From JBCCOW01 sp039025855 (GTDB lineage: Bacteria; Planctomycetota; Phycisphaerae; Phycisphaerales; Phycisphaeraceae): a stretch of DNA of 64,000 nucleotides. The notes under the pieces are model-generated. The model saw only the letters and a list, made by a program, of their open reading frames with translations. It ran no database searches and was not told where the DNA came from. Position numbers and translations under genes: made by a program. This document shows, piece after piece, positions 59,180-64,000 of the stretch; position 1 is the stretch's first letter; each line of letters begins with the position of its first letter. The stretch is taken from the NCBI GenBank assembly GCA_039025855.1, contig JBCCNL010000004.1:62001-126000 (forward strand), read 5' to 3'.

Positions 59180-60472
59180 ATGAGCGAGCCTGATTTCCGC
59201 GATGCCCTGCCCGATGGACCGGCTCACCGACGCGGGGCGGGGCTGAACCCGGGGAACCGCTTCGAGGCGAACCGGGTGCACGTGCGGGGCGAGGAGTGGG
59301 ACCGGCAGCGGGCGGAACGGGAGGCAGAAGACGCAGAGCGGCGTGACGCGGGGATGACTAAGTCTGGGCCGAAGCGGGTCGAGCTGACGGTGGTGCCGGA
59401 CCAGACGGTGCGGGTGATCAACCGGGTGGACCGCAGCTCGGATGTGCCGTTCGACTGGACGCTCAACCCGTACCGCGGCTGCGAGCACGGGTGCATTTAC
59501 TGCTTCGCTCGGCCGTATCACGAGTACTTGGGCTACTCGTGCGGGCTCGACTTCGAGACGAAGCTGGTCGCCAAGTTTGATGCCCCGGAGTTGTTGAAGC
59601 GCGAGCTGGCGAAGCCGTCGTGGACCGGCGAGCCGATCGTGATGTCGGCAATTACGGACATCTATCAACCGATCGAGAAGAAGTACGAGCTGTCGCGGCG
59701 GTGTCTGGAGGTTTTGGCGGATTGCGGGCAGGCGACGAGCACGATGACCAAGAACACGCTGGTGCTGCGGGACCTAGACCTGTGGCAGAAGCTGGGGCAT
59801 CAGAACGCGGGGCGGGTGATCGTGACGCTCGTGACGCTGGATGACGAGTTGGCGGGGCGTTTGGAACCGAGGGCCTCGCCGCCGTCGGCCCGGCTGCGGA
59901 TCATTCGCGAGCTGGTCAAGGCAAGGATTCCGGTGGGTGTGAACATCGCACCGGTGATCCCGGGGCTGACCGACACAGAGATTCCTGCGTTGCTGGAGGC
60001 GGTGGCGGATGCGGGGGCGAAGCGGGTCGCGTGGGTGCTGCTGCGGCTGCCGTACCAGATCAAGGACCTGTTTCTGGACTGGCTCGATCGGAACGTGCAT
60101 CCGGACCGGGCGCGGAAGGTCGAGTCGCTGATCCGGCAGGCCCGCGGGGGCAAGCTATACCAGGCCGGGCAACGCGGCGGCCGGCCGGAGCTCAAGCGGC
60201 AGCGCATGCGGGCCGAGTCCCTGCTCAACAATCATCGGCCTCGCTCGCACGATCGCCCGTCGGACGACTCGGTGATCAAGCTCGTTCAATCTCGGCCGTC
60301 ACGGTCGCACGACCGCCGACGGGGTGACGGGCACCACGCCGATCAGATCCGCCGGGTCTTCGATGTCTATACACGACGGCTCGGGCTCAACCGCGACGTC
60401 CGGCCCATGAACACCCGGGCGTTCACCCGGCCCAGCCTGCACGGCCAGCTCGGGCTCTTCGGCGGCGGCTGA
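59180..60472 (+). CDS. PA0069-family radical SAM protein (SplB-like)
   Basis: 430 residues. Fe-S cluster motif CEHGCIYCFARPYHEYLG (CxxxCxxC), preceded by FDWTLNPYRG, which is the family marker. The radical SAM barrel is followed by a basic C-terminal tail with GGRPELKRQRMR. Related to spore-photoproduct-lyase-like proteins; the natural substrate is unknown. ATG at 59180; the upstream ATG at 59027 is in the gltX region. Confidence 0.9.
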   Translation: MSEPDFRDALPDGPAHRRGAGLNPGNRFEANRVHVRGEEWDRQRAEREAEDAERRDAGMTKSGPKRVELTVVPDQTVRVINRVDRSSDVPFDWTLNPYRGCEHGCIYCFARPYHEYLGYSCGLDFETKLVAKFDAPELLKRELAKPSWTGEPIVMSAITDIYQPIEKKYELSRRCLEVLADCGQATSTMTKNTLVLRDLDLWQKLGHQNAGRVIVTLVTLDDELAGRLEPRASPPSARLRIIRELVKARIPVGVNIAPVIPGLTDTEIPALLEAVADAGAKRVAWVLLRLPYQIKDLFLDWLDRNVHPDRARKVESLIRQARGGKLYQAGQRGGRPELKRQRMRAESLLNNHRPRSHDRPSDDSVIKLVQSRPSRSHDRRRGDGHHADQIRRVFDVYTRRLGLNRDVRPMNTRAFTRPSLHGQLGLFGGG

Positions 60473-60733
60473 CCGTTTTCAACCTGTTGATCGAGCCCAC
60501 AGGTTCTGCCACTTCAGCAGACCAAGCCTGACTTGACTGCCGGGGCTGCTTTTTTTTGATCGACCCACGCGGGCTGAACAGCCGATACCCCTTAAATCAG
60601 CGGCGATGTCCTGCGAACCTCCAGCGGTTTGGGCCGGTATACCGGTTGCAACTGACCCGGGGCATGCGGCCTAGCTAAGATGCTGGGAAGAGCGCTGCGA
60701 CCCACCCAAGGGGAAAAACCCGAAAGGCCTCCC
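60473..60733 (+). other. Region upstream of clpC with palindrome and T-run
   Basis: 261 bases. A T8 run at about 60550 follows an AGCAG/CTGCT pair, a possible weak terminator of the radical SAM gene. A perfect palindrome CCGGTATACCGG (60634-60645) lies 88 bases before the clpC start and could be an operator. A TTGCAA box follows directly, but no well-spaced -10 was found. Confidence 0.4.
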
Positions 60734-63301
<2,568 letters not shown>

Positions 63302-63556
63302 GCAGGTTTTATCAATGAAAGTGTCCGCTCCTAGCGGCATACCTGTTTGGTGTGCGCCCTATCCGACCGGATAGCGAGGTCGCGCTTTGGTGTTGTCACT
63401 AATCGGAATCCCGTCTGATTACCCCCAGAACGGGTGAAGTTCCCCAGCCCGCTGGCCGATCTACCCCTTAGAGCCTGTACCACCTGCAGGCGATTTCCCT
63501 GGGGGGTTCCGCTGGCTTACGCGCAGCGTCCCTCCCGAAGTCCTCTGGGATAGACG
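63302..63556 (+). other. Region between clpC and the HDOD gene
   Basis: 255 bases. Small hairpins CCGCT-CCT-AGCGG (63325-63337) and CTATCC-GACC-GGATAG (63359-63374). Nothing was recognised as a riboswitch or an RNA gene. Confidence 0.35.
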
Positions 63557-64000
63557 ATGACCAGCCCGATCCTGGACCGAATCCTCGAGTCGTCTCGGCT
63601 CCCCAGCCTGCCGACGATCGCGCTCGAGATCATCGAGTTGGTTCAGCGTCCCGACGTCTCCATCCCGGAGATCGCCGAAACCCTCCAACAGGACCCGGCC
63701 CTCGCGTCCAAGGTCCTTAAGACCGTCAACTCGAGCTTCTACGCCCAGACCAGTGCGGTCAGCTCTGTGAGCCAGGCACTGGTCGTGATGGGCCTGCGTT
63801 CGGTCAAGACCTTGGCGCTCGGCTTCAGCCTTGTGGGCAACCTCCAGGAGATCTCCGCCGACGAGTTCGCCGAGCTGGGGTTCTGGCGTCGCAGCCTCTT
63901 TGCCGCTACCGCCGCCAAGAAGATCGCCGAAGCCGTCGAGTTTGCCCAGCACGAGGAGTGCTTCCTCGGCGCCCTGATGCAGGACCTGGGCATGCTCGCC
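63557..64000 (+). CDS. HDOD domain protein, 3' end outside the window
   Basis: Open from the ATG at 63557 to the end of the window (148 codons). HDOD pattern: LPSLPTIALEIIELVQRPDV, then AETLQQDPALASKVLKTVNS, VSQALVVMGLRSVKTLALGF and FLGALMQDLGMLA, the start of the His-Asp-like block. HDOD proteins lack the HD catalytic pair and act in signalling, often with c-di-GMP. Remaining domains lie outside the window. Confidence 0.88.
   Translation, partial: MTSPILDRILESSRLPSLPTIALEIIELVQRPDVSIPEIAETLQQDPALASKVLKTVNSSFYAQTSAVSSVSQALVVMGLRSVKTLALGFSLVGNLQEISADEFAELGFWRRSLFAATAAKKIAEAVEFAQHEECFLGALMQDLGMLA

Overview
This 64 kb window is high-GC bacterial chromosome. The gene content and protein style point to the Planctomycetota, most likely class Phycisphaerae: Thr-Gln-Pro-Ala low-complexity linkers, a lysine-rich DksA/TraR-like protein, a nickel superoxide dismutase, HEAT/TPR/kelch envelope proteins and a shortened tagaturonate epimerase. 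That placement is an inference from gene content; there is no rRNA, and I found no tRNA, CRISPR array, prophage or transposase in the window.

Layout. 1-8.2 kb: end of an AraC regulator, tyrS, a kelch lipoprotein, a DUF502 membrane protein, an hpf-ptsN-HPr group resembling the nitrogen-PTS cluster, a SUFU-domain protein and proS. 8.35-9.3 kb: a small integron-type gene-cassette array (two cassettes, two 109-bp attC sites, no integrase in the window), then a broken minus-strand gene. 9.7-13.4 kb: three exported or membrane proteins, one combining Tudor-like and WD40-like parts. 13.7-21.7 kb: a His-rich CobW GTPase beside hisI, then thrC, a sugar isomerase/epimerase-like gene, a C26 amidotransferase, lspA, a DksA-like gene, a thioredoxin-like gene and leuD. 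21.8-27 kb: HEAT-like lipoprotein, TPR protein, pssA and a zinc-ribbon protein. 27.5-31.1 kb: a methionine cluster, metY - membrane protein - metX fused to metW. 31.2-34.7 kb: secreted NiSOD, an AraC-VOC fusion, a methyltransferase, a TSUP transporter and tatA. 34.8-40.7 kb: the fatty-acid cluster in the classical order rpmF-plsX-fabH-fabD-fabG-acpP-fabF. 41-52.5 kb: phosphotransferase, acyltransferase, DMT transporter, uxaE-like gene, ClC channel, glnA, glycosyltransferase and a phosphohexomutase. 52.7-64 kb: a very large OstA/LptC-like protein, a PfkB kinase, an EVE protein, gltX, a PA0069-type radical SAM protein, clpC and the start of an HDOD gene.

Two things stand out. First, the cassette array at 8.35-9.3 kb meets strict expectations: R'/R'' core sites, 10-bp complementarity between each cassette's start and its own attC, equal attC length, and both cassette ORFs starting 11 nt after the crossover. 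Second, a family of short REP-like hairpins flanked by a TAGC core recurs at least ten times. Several copies lie in frame inside genes or supply stop codons.

Base composition is also striking. Over about 33.5-50.2 kb and 13.7-24 kb the + strand is G-rich whichever strand is coding, so + genes there use G-ending codons. The + genes at 1-6 kb, 26-30 kb and 52.7-56 kb use C-ending codons.
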